A DNA stretch of 64,000 nucleotides from Balanoglossus misakiensis (taxonomy: Eukaryota; Hemichordata), in the NCBI GenBank assembly GCA_040954595.2, contig CM082576.2, positions 10,106,001 through 10,170,000 of the forward strand, read 5' to 3'. The notes beneath the pieces were generated by a model. That model was not told the DNA's origin, ran no database searches, and was given only the letters and a program-made list of their open reading frames with translations. The position numbers and the translations under genes are program-made. Positions 26,411 through 38,100 of this stretch are shown here, piece after piece; position 1 is the first letter of the stretch; every line of letters begins with the position of its first letter.

Positions 26411-26898
26411 GCTTCAGCCATCATTTTTTTCCTTTTTTCAAAAATGTTGCCTTTTTTGCAACCTAATATTTACATCACGTTCTAGTTAATTTTCCTGTAT
26501 GGTTAAGCTCTATAGCTGCAGTGGTAGCATTGCAGTGTTTTCCATGCCACGGTTTCACCAACTCATCACTGTGATCCCTGATGGTTATCAGTTTCCACCG
26601 ATTGGAATTACAGCAGCCATAGTCTCCATAAAATATCATATAAATTATTAAATTCATTTCACAAAGGATTTAGATTATAATGCTAATATCAGCCCTTTTT
26701 TCGCCTTGCATCATTGCACACTTGGTTTTGTTTCTAAAATTCTACGTAAAATTGACGCTTCATTTCAAGTTGCCTGAATGAAGCAGCAATTGTGTGCTCA
26801 ACAGATGATCACAGTATTAGCTGAATGCCAGTAAAAATAACTCGAGCAGAAACAATGAACGCTGGCATTCAATCAGTCAATCACGGATGTACCAGGAT

Positions 26899-26956
26899 AT
26901 ACAGTGGACCATCGCTAAGTCGCGCCTCAATAAGACGCGGTTTCGACTAAGTCGCA
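26899..26956. mobile_element. Possible pogo/Tigger-type terminal inverted repeat fragment
   Basis: The text CAGTGGACCATCGCTAAGTC, preceded by TA, resembles the CAGTGNACCCTCGCTA-type ends of pogo/Tigger elements. A second CTAAGTCG unit follows about 30 bp later in the same stretch. No transposase frame or opposite end was found. Confidence 0.3.
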
Positions 26957-27794
26957 GGTTTGCAGATGGTTGAAGGATTTTAATATGAGTAACAGAACGC
27001 CCAACTGCATTGATTCTACTCTCGTTTACATTCATGGCATTTTCAGATGTGACTCTGGCAATGGCCCCAAAATAACACAAGCAATATATATGATGGGACA
27101 CCGTGCCCAACAAGATTGACCATTGCATGCATGCCACAAATTACTCTTCATAAAAGAAAGACAAATTATTAAGCCATGCATTACACAACTTTCATTTACA
27201 TTACATTTGTCTGATTGAGAGGTGATTTTTATCCAACTTTTCAAAAATAATCAGTGTAACAGTCACTGTCACCAAATTGTATGGTCTCTTTTCATTTCAG
27301 GTAGGGTTTAAGGGGAGAGTATATGGTACAGTTTGTCATATTACTTTTCAGTATTCAGGTTTTTCAAATGTTTATTTAAAGATCAGATGGATACTCCGCT
27401 AGTTGATGCGGAGCTTTGGAAACGAGACTGTCAACAGTTGCTTGTGCCGTTTTCAAGTTGGCCTTTGTTTCATTTTGTAACCGTGCGCGAAGTTGGTGCA
27501 GTTATAATCTGGCACAGTCGCACACCTTTGGCGGTTGCACCTGTGCTATTGGCGCCTGTCTGTAACATGTTATCAATCACAGAATTCATGTTCATACTTT
27601 CCATCATCGCCTAGTTTAGACAAAAAAGGTGAGAGCCACTGCTTACAGTCACTAGTCTATGAAGACACCCTAACTTGTGACTTTCAGTTTCTGTGTATGG
27701 AAGTATCTGCAGAGCTGTCAAGTAATCATCATAGTACTAGATACCGCAAGGGCATGCAAGGCGGTATTGGTTTACCACCGATCAAATCCAGATT

Positions 27795-27892
27795 TTACCC
27801 TTTCAACCCCCTGTTCCATCTGTAGAGGTTCGACTTTACCATAGAAAACAATGGATTTTGGATCAAACCATTGTGGTGAAAGGGTTGAAGGG
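27795..27892 (-). mobile_element. Small hairpin MITE, copy A
   Basis: The plus strand begins TTACCCTTTCAACCCC and ends AAAGGGTTGAAGGG, so the termini are inverted repeats. The interior reads, on the minus strand, CACCACAATGGTTTGATCCA and AACCTCTACAGATGGAACAG. It aligns along its length with the copy at 46753-46848. Confidence 0.6.
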
Positions 27893-28554
27893 AAATGTCT
27901 GTGTGTAGCATTTACGAGACACTGATAAAATGCTGTTTAAAAGTTACACATTGAAGCAGGATTTTGTCTGTCATCATCTGTCATTCATTACTTATTGATG
28001 TGGAACAGACATGAGAAGAAGTTTTTGTTGACTGCAAAATGGCCAGTTTATCATGGCATTTGTTGTGAAAAAATAACCGGGATATGATGCTTGTGTAAAT
28101 AATTTCACCGATGTATTTCTTGTGTAATCCCCCTCTAGTAAACGCAAAGACGTGTTTCAGTTACAACATATATAAGCTTACAAGTAAAAGTTCTAAAATT
28201 TGCAGTACTACCCATGATTTTTCAATGTCAAATACAGTCTTCACGAGTCTGTGGTAACTACGATGTAGAAAAGATGAGAAAGAGAAAGGTGTTTTTCAAT
28301 TGTCATAAAAAGTTGTTGTAACATAAAATTGTAATCCAATTTGTACAGCCCGGTGTGTGTATCTTATTGTAAAATACAATTTAGGCGAAAATGTCCAAAA
28401 ACAGATGGACGAATGAAACCCAGCATTGAATTCTGTAAATCGCTGTGATATAACTAGTGTAATGTAAGATAGTGAAATTATTACATTGTAAATGCACAAA
28501 TAATTGTAAGAATAAGAAAAGTTGCTTTTGCAGAATATTAGCCATGACAAACTC

Positions 28555-28560
28555 AATAAA
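28555..28560 (+). terminator. Candidate poly(A) signal of zfyve1
   Basis: AATAAA followed about 25 nt later by a T/GT-rich stretch (TGTTCTTTTTTGTC). It would give a 3' UTR of about 2.2 kb. Confidence 0.45.
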
Positions 28561-30201
28561 CTCTGACGAGAAATATGTATGTTCTTTTTTGTCAACTTAA
28601 TGTACCAAAATGATGTCACTTGCGACCTCACTGATTGAGTTTCATAGTTTATTGCTAATGCGCATATTTCTAATATTTTTCCAAGAAAACACTTTGGGTG
28701 TAATCAGGTCTAGACTGCTTTAACCCTGATACTTCTGTACAATTTGAGCTACCAGGGAGAAAAGTGATGCTATTTTTCTCGTCCTCGTAGCAAGATGCGT
28801 GGGCATGTGGGTCGGTGTGTTGGAACAAAGGAAACGAAAAAAATAGAAACATGAACTTTTGGTTTAGTGTTTTGTGATATATTGCCGTGATAGACACTGA
28901 GTCGACCGTCACGACTCGAAAGTGAAACTTCCCCATCAAGTTCCACAAACGAAAGAAGTGTTTGTTCTCACCGCACACTGTAGTTGCGGCAGTATTTCAA
29001 GTTGGAGTTGTGATCAAGCAGCATAGCAACCCGTTTTAAACAAAATCTTAATATTTCTGGGGAATTTTGTTTCGTTTCGTTTCGGGGTAATGGTGGAAAA
29101 CATCACTTATTTACCTTAAACTTAAAAACGGGAATGATTTAACGTTCGAGATATTGCCGCGTATCACTAGTATTTTCCATACCATGTTTCCGTCTTATAT
29201 ATAAGATTGAATTCCCGGCCGGGGGTCCTTGATTAAAAAGATCGCAATTATAATTCCCGCAATGATGCAAGAGTAACTGGGAAAGAATGAGGGAAAATGA
29301 AAGGCGAATTTTAATACTGACTACAATACAATACTGGACTTTCCCTGCACCACCGATGATAATTTGCATAAACTCATGCGTAGGACGGTTGATGAATTCA
29401 ACGCTCGGGTTACTTTTCATAATATAAAATAGTTGTGATGTTATCGGGTATATTAATTTTTACCGGCTAACAACTAGTTTGTTATTCTACGGTGATTAAA
29501 AAGACGACCGCTTCCTGACCCGGGCATGGTAATTCGGTCAGACGTACACGTATCGCGAGTTTTTTTTCACAAGTTGCGCAAAACACGACATTCAGCGGAA
29601 CCTATTAAAAAGACACGTGCCAGATCACGTCTTTTGAAACACGAAATGACACATCACAACGATTGTCAAGGGTGAGAACGTCCAGACCCGCGAACCAGAT
29701 CAGAATCATCAAACGAGTATTCATCTGTTGAAGTGTTCGGATGCGCAATATATGAAAACGTGTAAATATGTTGTACTACTCAAAATGACATCGATTGGTT
29801 TCGATCAAATTCTTCCCGCTTTTAGGTGGAACAGAATGATCGATTTTTGACTGTTTTAAACAATGCGATTGATATATAATTTAATTGCCGGAGGTTATAT
29901 ATTCGATTCAAATGAATTTTCTTTATCCTTTGATGTAATAAACATATATCGAGTATTTTTAGTGCCACATGGATGACGTGTCAAATTAAAGTACCAGGCA
30001 TATTGCCCTGGTTTGATACCACGTAAACTGCGACTGCGCACTACAGTGGGATGGCCAATAATACCGTAATTTTGACTATCGTCATTTACAGCACTCGTCA
30101 ACCGGCGATGTGAGTGGGTGTGATCGCTGGAGTCTTTTGATTCCCATCTTTGCTATTATTGGCAAAAAAACGTACGGTGTGTTTTGTTGACTGCAATATA
30201 G

Positions 30202-30208
30202 TATATAG
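30202..30208 (+). promoter_or_regulatory. TATA box of RING-finger gene
   Basis: TATATAG lies 46 nt before the ATG at 30248 and only 10 nt before the ATG at 30218. Transcription about 30 nt downstream would exclude the earlier ATG and leave a very short 5' UTR for the later one. Confidence 0.45.
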
Positions 30209-30247
30209 GGCTAGACATTGTATAGTGTCGATAAGCGTATTAACGTC

Positions 30248-31252
30248 ATGGGTTACGGGACTCATCGATTCGTCGCCACACCGGATCAAAATTTGCTGTG
30301 CGGAATCTGCAGCGGCGTAGTGGAGGATGCTGTTTTGACCAGATGCGGCCACTCGTTCTGTGAAGCGTGTCTGGACACGTGGCTGGCACGGCCAAACACG
30401 GGCAACTGCCCGGTGTGCCGGGCCCTTGTCGTCAAATACCAGGTGAGCCCGGTCTGGTCCCTGCGTGCAATAGTCGGAAGCCTCAGCGTCGAGTGCAAAA
30501 ATCGTGACCGGGGCTGCCAGATGATCGTCAAGCTGGAAACTTTGTCGTCGCATTTGGAGTCGTGTGGTTACACACCCGTGGACTGCATCGGTTGCGGCGC
30601 GACTCTGAACGGATTTCAGCTAGCGGCTCACCAGATCAAGTGTCCGAGAATACGTTCACTGGGATCATCATCTTCGGTCGTTACCACGGGAACCAACGTT
30701 ACCACCCAAGGAGATGATAAAACGTCGGCCGGTGTCAGACTTTCCGAGTATAAAGAAATGTTTTCAAAAGTCGCTTCCCTGGAAGCTCAGCTAAAAGCGA
30801 TGAAGAGAGATTTGGACACCACAAAGAGCAAAAACTCGAAGTTGGAACGAGAGCTCTGTAAAGTCAGACTAGACTTAGAGGCAAAGAGAGACGAATGTGA
30901 AGTTTTAAGAGCACAAAATCACGATCTGTATTCCGAGTACGACTACGGGTATACCCCGGAAAGTATTGCTCAGTTATCGCTGTTCATCGCCCGAAATTTA
31001 TTGGACAAACCGGAATACGTCGAAAGGGACCACATCTTCAACTGCATCAAGCGATCGTACGAGAATTTCGCGCGCTGCGGCAATGAGTACGAGCACGACG
31101 TGCACATGTTAATCGCCACGGCGTACGCCAGCGACTGGTTCAGCGAAAACCAGCGGATTAACTGCCACTGCTGGCTGCAGAGCATCGCCAGGTATCGCAA
31201 GTACGCCGATCTGCATCACGCCAGGGTCAGCAGTCGCTGTTCCCCGACATGA
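30248..31252 (+). CDS. NRDP1-like RING / TRAF-type zinc-finger E3 ubiquitin ligase
   Basis: A single uninterrupted frame of 334 residues. It starts MGYGTHRF, matching the MGYDVTRF start of human RNF41/NRDP1, so I prefer this ATG to the one at 30218. The C3HC4 RING spans residues 18-57 (CGIC, CGHSFCEACLDTW, CPVC). A TRAF/SIAH-type Cys-His region follows (about 75-135: CKNRDRGCQMIVKL, HLESCGYTPVDC). A coiled coil covers about 165-230. The C-terminal 100 residues (LSLFIARNLLDKPEYVER ... AYASDWFSENQR) do not match the USP8-binding domain of RNF41 as I know it. Such proteins transfer ubiquitin from E2 enzymes; the substrate is unknown. The lack of introns, unlike every neighbour, suggests a retrogene or an expanded intronless family. 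Confidence 0.85.
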   Translation: MGYGTHRFVATPDQNLLCGICSGVVEDAVLTRCGHSFCEACLDTWLARPNTGNCPVCRALVVKYQVSPVWSLRAIVGSLSVECKNRDRGCQMIVKLETLSSHLESCGYTPVDCIGCGATLNGFQLAAHQIKCPRIRSLGSSSSVVTTGTNVTTQGDDKTSAGVRLSEYKEMFSKVASLEAQLKAMKRDLDTTKSKNSKLERELCKVRLDLEAKRDECEVLRAQNHDLYSEYDYGYTPESIAQLSLFIARNLLDKPEYVERDHIFNCIKRSYENFARCGNEYEHDVHMLIATAYASDWFSENQRINCHCWLQSIARYRKYADLHHARVSSRCSPT

Positions 31253-31274
31253 ATGTCGCGCTTCGGGAGATCGT

Positions 31275-31342
31275 CAGTCATCAATGAATGAATGAACGGG
31301 TAGATGAATGAATGAATGAATAAATAAATAAATAAATAAATG
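31275..31342. repeat. ATGA/AATA tetranucleotide microsatellite
   Basis: Interrupted (AATG)n runs pass into (AATA)n just after the stop codon of the RING-finger gene. Several AATAAA hexamers arise within the repeat itself. Confidence 0.9.
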
Positions 31343-31853
31343 GATGGGTGGCTATAAATGTGATACTGGTACCCGCGATTGGTACTCTCAGCATGCAGGA
31401 AGATGCGTGTATCATGATCATCGCTGTATAAAAGTCAACGTGACTAATCATTATAACATGACTTGCGATGTCAAGAAATGTTATCCAATACTCTACAGTC
31501 ACAGACCAACATACCGTAGTTCCTGTGTTCCTACCTGACCCAGATTGATCAAATCTGTATTTGTGTATTTTAAAATTAATCCTCCTAAATCTACTTCTCT
31601 ATAGATAATGGCGCCGAACTGTTTGATAAATTGCCTATATGCAGTATTTCAAATAAATTGGGTCGTTGACATTAATTTGGGTGTAATTTGGTGAAAGTAT
31701 TATCGATAGTTTTCATTTTGAATTGTACACGTAACATGCATTTTTGTATCGCGGTTGTTAAATATTTATTTGGTATTTTTTATGTAAATGACATTCCCGG
31801 ATGTGCTACCACTCATTTTTGTGCCAGCTGTTTTCTCTTAGAATTTGTAAATG

Positions 31854-31859
31854 AATAAA
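31854..31859 (+). terminator. Candidate poly(A) signal of RING-finger gene
   Basis: AATAAA followed by a GT-rich stretch (GGTGCATGTTGGTTAG) about 15 nt later, 600 nt past the stop. The AATAAA copies inside the microsatellite at 31316-31342 are competitors. Confidence 0.4.
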
Positions 31860-34800
31860 ACATATACAATGGTGCATGTTGGTTAGCTTTTGAATCGATT
31901 CATAAAAATGCGTGATTACAATAGCTCCCAGTCATTGCGATGACTATACAGTATTGAATATGGCATTCATTTTCTGGGCCTTCCAAACTCCCGGAGAGGG
32001 GGGGGGGGGTCTTTAGAGTAGAAATTCAATAAAGAACAAATGAATGGATGTAAGTAGCGCATAGGCCTTCAATTGGATTCCAGTCTTTGTGTGTAATTGT
32101 GTTTCATAACTCGGGCAAGGCGTGGCAGACTGACTGACTGACTGATTGACTCTATACCTAATACCCGACACTGAATTTCACCAAATTACAATTGAAAATA
32201 TATACGCTAGCGTGGTTATTACTGTGGATGGGTTGAATTCCTTACTAAACGTGTGTCGAATTGTATGAACCGTTTGAGGTGTGGAGTGATGGGGTCGAAG
32301 TAGTAATATGCTGGAAAATTAACCAGGGTTCGGCTCCCAGGCCTCTCCCAAGAGAGATATCGTATACTAATGGAGACAGCTAGACTGGAATTGTACCGCA
32401 GGTATCACTGCGTCGACCTTGACACGGAAAACTGCCGTTCGATCACTTTGCCTTTAATGATTTGGTGACATTGCACACACGTGAACATGGTATAGCTTCA
32501 GGCTCGTAACGAGCTACTCTGGTCACAAGATTCAGTAATAACAGAACAAAACTCATTCAGCACACAAACGTTGGAAATCCCATGCCCGAGGGAGAGTGTA
32601 CATGTTCTCGGAATTCTCCACCAATGATTTATATTAAAGTGTGATTATTTCGTTGTGATTTGCGTTTGTCATGACAACAAATTAAGCTCAATCACTCGGA
32701 AAGGCATCTTCGCCCGCAGAGGTCTTTACCCTCCGAAAATTAGGGAGGCTGTAGTCGAGCTGACGACTCGTGCGATGTCGGAAAGGTAATCTGTAGAGAT
32801 TCGGATCGGGTAAAAATAACCAACCTGGTCCGAAGACTTGCGGGGCAGATTTTTCCGAAATGCCCCACCGGTTTACCCGACAAAACTTGTTAAGATAATC
32901 CTTTCCACCTCCGCAGATTTTTGAATCATATAAAGCGACAGTACGCAGACTCAAAAACTACTAAAATGTAGAAACGGCCTCAACGTTAGTAGCCTATTTC
33001 ACAGTGGCAACTGAGTTATAATCTTTAATAAGAAAATTTAGCGTTCCTGGGCTCGAATAGTGAAAAGAATGTCTCATATATAACAACTGCTTTTTTATGT
33101 TTGCAAGATATGTCGACTCGTGATCATTTGCCTTAAGTTCGGGTATATTTTGCCGGCCGTTTACTAATTATTTGTAGTCAATATCGTAACTATGGAATTA
33201 GCCATTATTAGGCCTTTACGTTTAATTTTGCGAATAAAACGCACATTTCGGGGAACTGCCAAAGGTTGAACATTTGCATTAATGCACTGCGTGTAATTTC
33301 AAACATCCAATATGCAAGTTATGCGCCTATGTTTTGGAAAAATACTGTGTGACGTCACTATTAAAGGCAATTTATATCGTTTTTCGTACAGTAATTTGAA
33401 TAAGCTTATGTGGCTTATTTAATTAAATATGCAGATTAGACGAATATTGATAACCATTACTAGATGTCTGTCAGTAAAAATCATATCTTAGTGAAGTCAG
33501 TATCTTCAGCATGTTTTCATCAAATTTGGTGCAGTAAATCAGATGCACAAAAATTCAAATGAGCAAATATGCCAAAATGATTCTCAGTTCAGCCAGATAT
33601 TTGACAGACCCACGTAGGCTGCAAATCTTGAAGTAAAATATCTCACCATTTCTGTCATTATCTACAGGTCAGTAACAAATGAAATGATGCACTAAGGGTT
33701 AATAATCAAATTTATTTTTCATCACAGCTTTCTGATACACGTAAACCTTTTAAAAAGTGGGCGAAACCAAGAATTCATAAATGTATACATCTTCTGAAGT
33801 ACAAACTATTATGTTTTGACAAAGTGCTGTGGTATCTGGCCCATTTAAAATGGACTTCATATAAATTAATTATTCAAAAAACACCACACAAAAAAACTAC
33901 AGCGCTTACATTACAACCTTCTGTTCAAATAATTTAAATTCATTTTAAAATAACATTCTGTTAACATTTCTCCTGATATTTCATATTTTGTGGAAGAATG
34001 GGCACCTGTATCAATTTTGCCAGACTTTCCATGAGTAAATTCATATTTCCATGACTTTCTCCGACTTTCCAGCAGTGGTATAGAATTCCAGAGCTGTTTG
34101 AAAGTGTGAACAATTATTGAATACAGCCTGGATTTCGTTTTCATAAATACAAAAATTAACATTAGGCAGTGTTCGGGTTTTCATGGGGACCTCAGTCTCT
34201 TCTGAAAATCTAAAATAAAGTTATAGTTCAATCAATGTGAACACTAGCCTCCAATTTCCAAACTGCAAAAAACTTAAAACGAATAAAATCACCTCAAATT
34301 TACATATGGCTATCAAAAACTCTTACCGGTGCACTTGTTTGTCATGTGACCATCCAGTACTAGTGAAGACCTGTGATTGGCTAGCGCTCCACTTTTCATT
34401 AATAACTGTTGCTAAATTTACATAGACAATAATATACATGTACCTTTAAACTTCTATTTGCATAATTTTACACTTTTAACACTGAGCAACAAAACATATT
34501 GTCATCAATTAAAAAAACATGAATGTTTGCTTTTTTCTCTTGAAATAAAGCAGTAAAAAACCCTATGTGAAAATGTACTCAAACAGAAAAATTAAACCAA
34601 AAATTTCGGTGACTTTATATGACTTTCTTCTTTTGTCTCAGCAACCTGTCCCCAATGTGGGATTCTCACTTCAGTGGAATTTCATGACAACCAGAGTCTG
34701 GTTGCCAAATGTTTCTGGTAGTTGGATCTTGGCATGTACATAACACTCTTTAGCAGAATGTAAGGTTATTAATGCCCATTTTTCCGTGTTCCTCCTACCA

Positions 34801-35121
34801 ATCTGATCAGTCACACTTCTGTATTTTTCTCACTGCACATGTACAAGCCTGGGTGCTTCTAGTGAAGGTATCCCATGGATTTTTTTTTGCATGAAACATT
34901 TTGACTGCTTGCATCATGCCACAGACTCTTGGATCTGCGATTGCATGAGTGACAAGTTTGTGGGCGAGACACACATGCAACATTTGAAAAAATCCGAGCC
35001 AGACCATGATGCCTGCAGCTGTTTGCATTGGTAGTACGGGCCCAATGGGAAATGCCACTTCTCACACCACAGCTGTTGTGTCGATGTTGGGAATGGACTT
35101 GATTCTGCCATACTGTGATTC
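31860..35121. other. Intergenic DNA and brf1 3' UTR
   Basis: Convergent intergenic region between the RING-finger gene (plus) and brf1 (minus). I found no frame with recognisable protein similarity. It contains a 12-G run at 31998, a short (GACT)n run near 32130 and a palindromic CRE-like TGACGTCA at 33350-33357. A minus-strand AATAAA near 33712 is a distant candidate end for brf1. Confidence 0.5.
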
Positions 35122-38100
35122 TTACTCCAGCAGCTTATCCATATCATAGTCATCTTGAAAATGATCCAATCCTGTAAAATCAAAGACATTTTTTATAACA
35201 TTAAAGTGTGATTGTGCTCACATATCATGGCTTTTCAGAGATAGAGAGATCTTCCAACAGCAATTAAAGTCAATTTGCATGGAAATCACACACCGAATAT
35301 TAAAACAATGATTCCCATGATCAATGAAGTATAAAAGCCTTTAAGACGCAAAATGTGTCCCCAGTAACAACGACACACTTCCACAGTGAAGAGATGTGTC
35401 TCACCTGCATGGGCCATCAACTGCACAGCACTGACTGGCTCTTCCTCCTCCTCATAGTAATCAGCGTGCAATTCTTCCTCGTCCTCTATTACCCGTGTGT
35501 CTTCAAAGACGACTGGACCGCTCTCAATAACCAAGTCTTCATCCTTGCCTGCCTGCTGTAATCGTGGTTCCGAATCCAGGCGAGGTCGCTTTGCTGTACT
35601 GCCCTGCACACATGTAAAAAATCACAAAAGTCAGCGTGAGTGGTTTCAGTTTATTTCAAAGTTCAACTCACCTCATCTTTCTTTTAGAGATTCTTTGAAC
35701 TGTTTTATGCTGGGTTGGGGGGGGGGGGGGATTACTTCTATAGAAGAGCAATACCGGTGTATGAAGTACATTTGTATCCCCATCATAGGTTATATGTAGT
35801 AAGTTGTCACATTGATTGTTCCGATACATTCAACATTCATCTGCAATAATTATACAATTTGTGAACAAAGATTAGAGCCAACACATCAATAAACTTCAAT
35901 TCGTGAAAAGGTTACATTAATTTTTGACCCTGTCTGCCATACTTGTGGGTCACTCAGTAAAACCTAAATTTAAAAAAAACCCCACAAAAATCCCCCTTCT
36001 TCCCGGTTCCAAGACAAGGTACATGGAAACAAAAATCTAATGCGACGAGCAAACAGACCCTGCATGAATAGTAACCAAATTCCCATAAAAATATTCCAAA
36101 TGATATCAAGACGCATTAGCAAAAACCTCACACTCTGACAGCGGCATCCTTTACAAATGTTATTGCATTCAGCTTGAAATGAAACATTCGCAAAGAATCA
36201 GCCAACACTCATAAAATCTGAATAAAAAACACCAGACTGCCGAGTTGCGCGGACCCGCTTTGTGTCTGCATACCGATGTCATTTCAGCTGATTTAGCCCC
36301 GACAGGAAATTTCATGCAGCTACACAATGGTAGTGGGCCATTTACGGCTCACAGACAATAACACATTTCCCGGCTCCTGACATGGAGAGCATTCCATTAA
36401 TTATGCAACAATGCAGAATGCTTTTTAAGCACCCAGGGTTTTCTTTCCCTCTTTGCATCATTGATGCTCGACACAGCTGGGCATGGCAGTATCCTTCAAC
36501 TGATATGTATACATGCAATACTGTGAGACAGCCATCAAAGCATATTAAATATAATAGCTATAAGCCTTCGAAAAAAAAAATTGCCAGAATTATTGATTTT
36601 CTAAACATCAGTGCACATATCTTTCTTCTTACCTCTTCACGATAACCGGGTTTTTGTATCCGAGATCTGCTATCAATTCCAAGTCTAGCTTTGCTCCTCT
36701 GTGGAGGCAAAGGGGAAGTCAAGACAACCGGCTGCTCAATGATGATGTCTGGGGTTGGTTGTGTTGCAGTCTCTCGTTTGGGAGTGTTGGCAACAGATCC
36801 TTCCCTGTTCAGATCTCGCAGAACATCGTAGTTGATTTTGCTGGATATCTTCTTTTCTTGCAGCATTTTTTCAATGGCTTCACCGGCAGTGTTTGCTTGG
36901 ATTTGAGACTTTTTCTTGTATTTTCTTTTCTGTTTTTGGTAAAAAAAAATTATATTAATTGAGAAACATGCTGGAAAACTCTGGATAACATTTTCCTTGA
37001 CTGAACCTCTCCTGCATTGTGTACTAGACGATGGAATGATGATAATAATTTGCATAGACTGATAGAATCACTCGGTGTACTGACCTTTTTGGGTTCTGGT
37101 TTGACTATGCCCAGTTCTCTGTCCCTCTGCTCTTTTTCTTCCTTTTCTGTGACGAAAATAAATGCCAAAACAAAGACTGTATAATATTGTTCTGTGTTAG
37201 AGGTGGTACAATGCATCACACTTCAGTGACATGACAGCTTATTGCCTGAAGGGATGGACGAAGAGATTGAGCACTATCTCTTTCACAGAAACAATAGCGT
37301 GCATGATTACAGATTCAAAGACACATTTCTTTCGCCATACGCAACTTTACTGCTAGGCCTAGGAAGCCAATACTATGGTAATATAGCTTGATAGCAATTG
37401 GACTTCCCTGCCGGTCACGTTTACCTTTTTGTATTTTTAAGTATTCAGCGTTTTCTTTTGTCCATATTTCAGTTTTGACTTTCACTTCATCTTCACTCAG
37501 AATAAACTGTAGAAAGGAATAAAACAAAAATTTCATGATCTCGTGGGTGCATCCAAGGTAAAACATTCAACATTATCAAAGTTTAATCATTACAAGATGC
37601 TCATGAATACACTTTGAATAAATCTATTTAACATCTTGCATTGGATGTGTGAGGGCGCCCTCTATATTAAATTCTTTCGTTGATGTGACCCACTACCAAC
37701 GACAACACGTCCGAGTACTGAAATCAGTGTGAAATATTTCTGTGCCAACTTTTCAGGGAGAATCTACACGTACCCTTTCCAACTCGCTGTCGTCAATGCC
37801 GGTCAAATCTAACTCACCACTTTCTTCCTCAAGAGCTGTGTGCAAAGAGAAAAACACTGGTATAAGGAAGAAAGTTTTTGACAGAAAAGAAACACAGTGA
37901 AAGCATTCCTTAGCAACCAGCAGTCAATACAGTTCCACTCAGCTTTTTATAAAATTCCCCGGTTGCACTGTACCCATCACGACCTGCCTCGGCATACAAA
38001 TCTCAATGATGTTAACTGTTATAACCCTCAGACATAGCTCAATCTGGTGATAATCGGCAAGAAAACTGTGTCTATGAATGAAAGTGACCCATGAGAGGTG

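Larger units (their letters stand above)
26411..30201. other. zfyve1 3' UTR and intergenic DNA
   Basis: No coding potential was recognised on either strand. The segment contains a Tigger-like terminal sequence near 26899, a dispersed hairpin repeat at 27795-27892 and a strong candidate poly(A) signal at 28555. The right end holds the TATA box of the RING-finger gene. Confidence 0.55.

Noticed and set aside
30218-30247. Earlier ATG of the RING-finger gene
   Set aside because: It lies 10 nt after the TATA box, and the protein family starts at MGY, matching the ATG at 30248.
31316-31342. Poly(A) signals within the (AATA)n repeat after the RING-finger gene
   Set aside because: They arise automatically from the microsatellite, so they are weak evidence. 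The signal at 31854 has a better downstream context.
32688-32954. Minus-strand frame of 88 codons in intergenic DNA
   Set aside because: No recognisable domain, splice partners or compositional support.
33911-34162. Minus-strand frame with LWNSIP, reminiscent of LINE reverse transcriptase C-termini
   Set aside because: Only a few residues match, with no YADD or other RT motif nearby. Probably chance.
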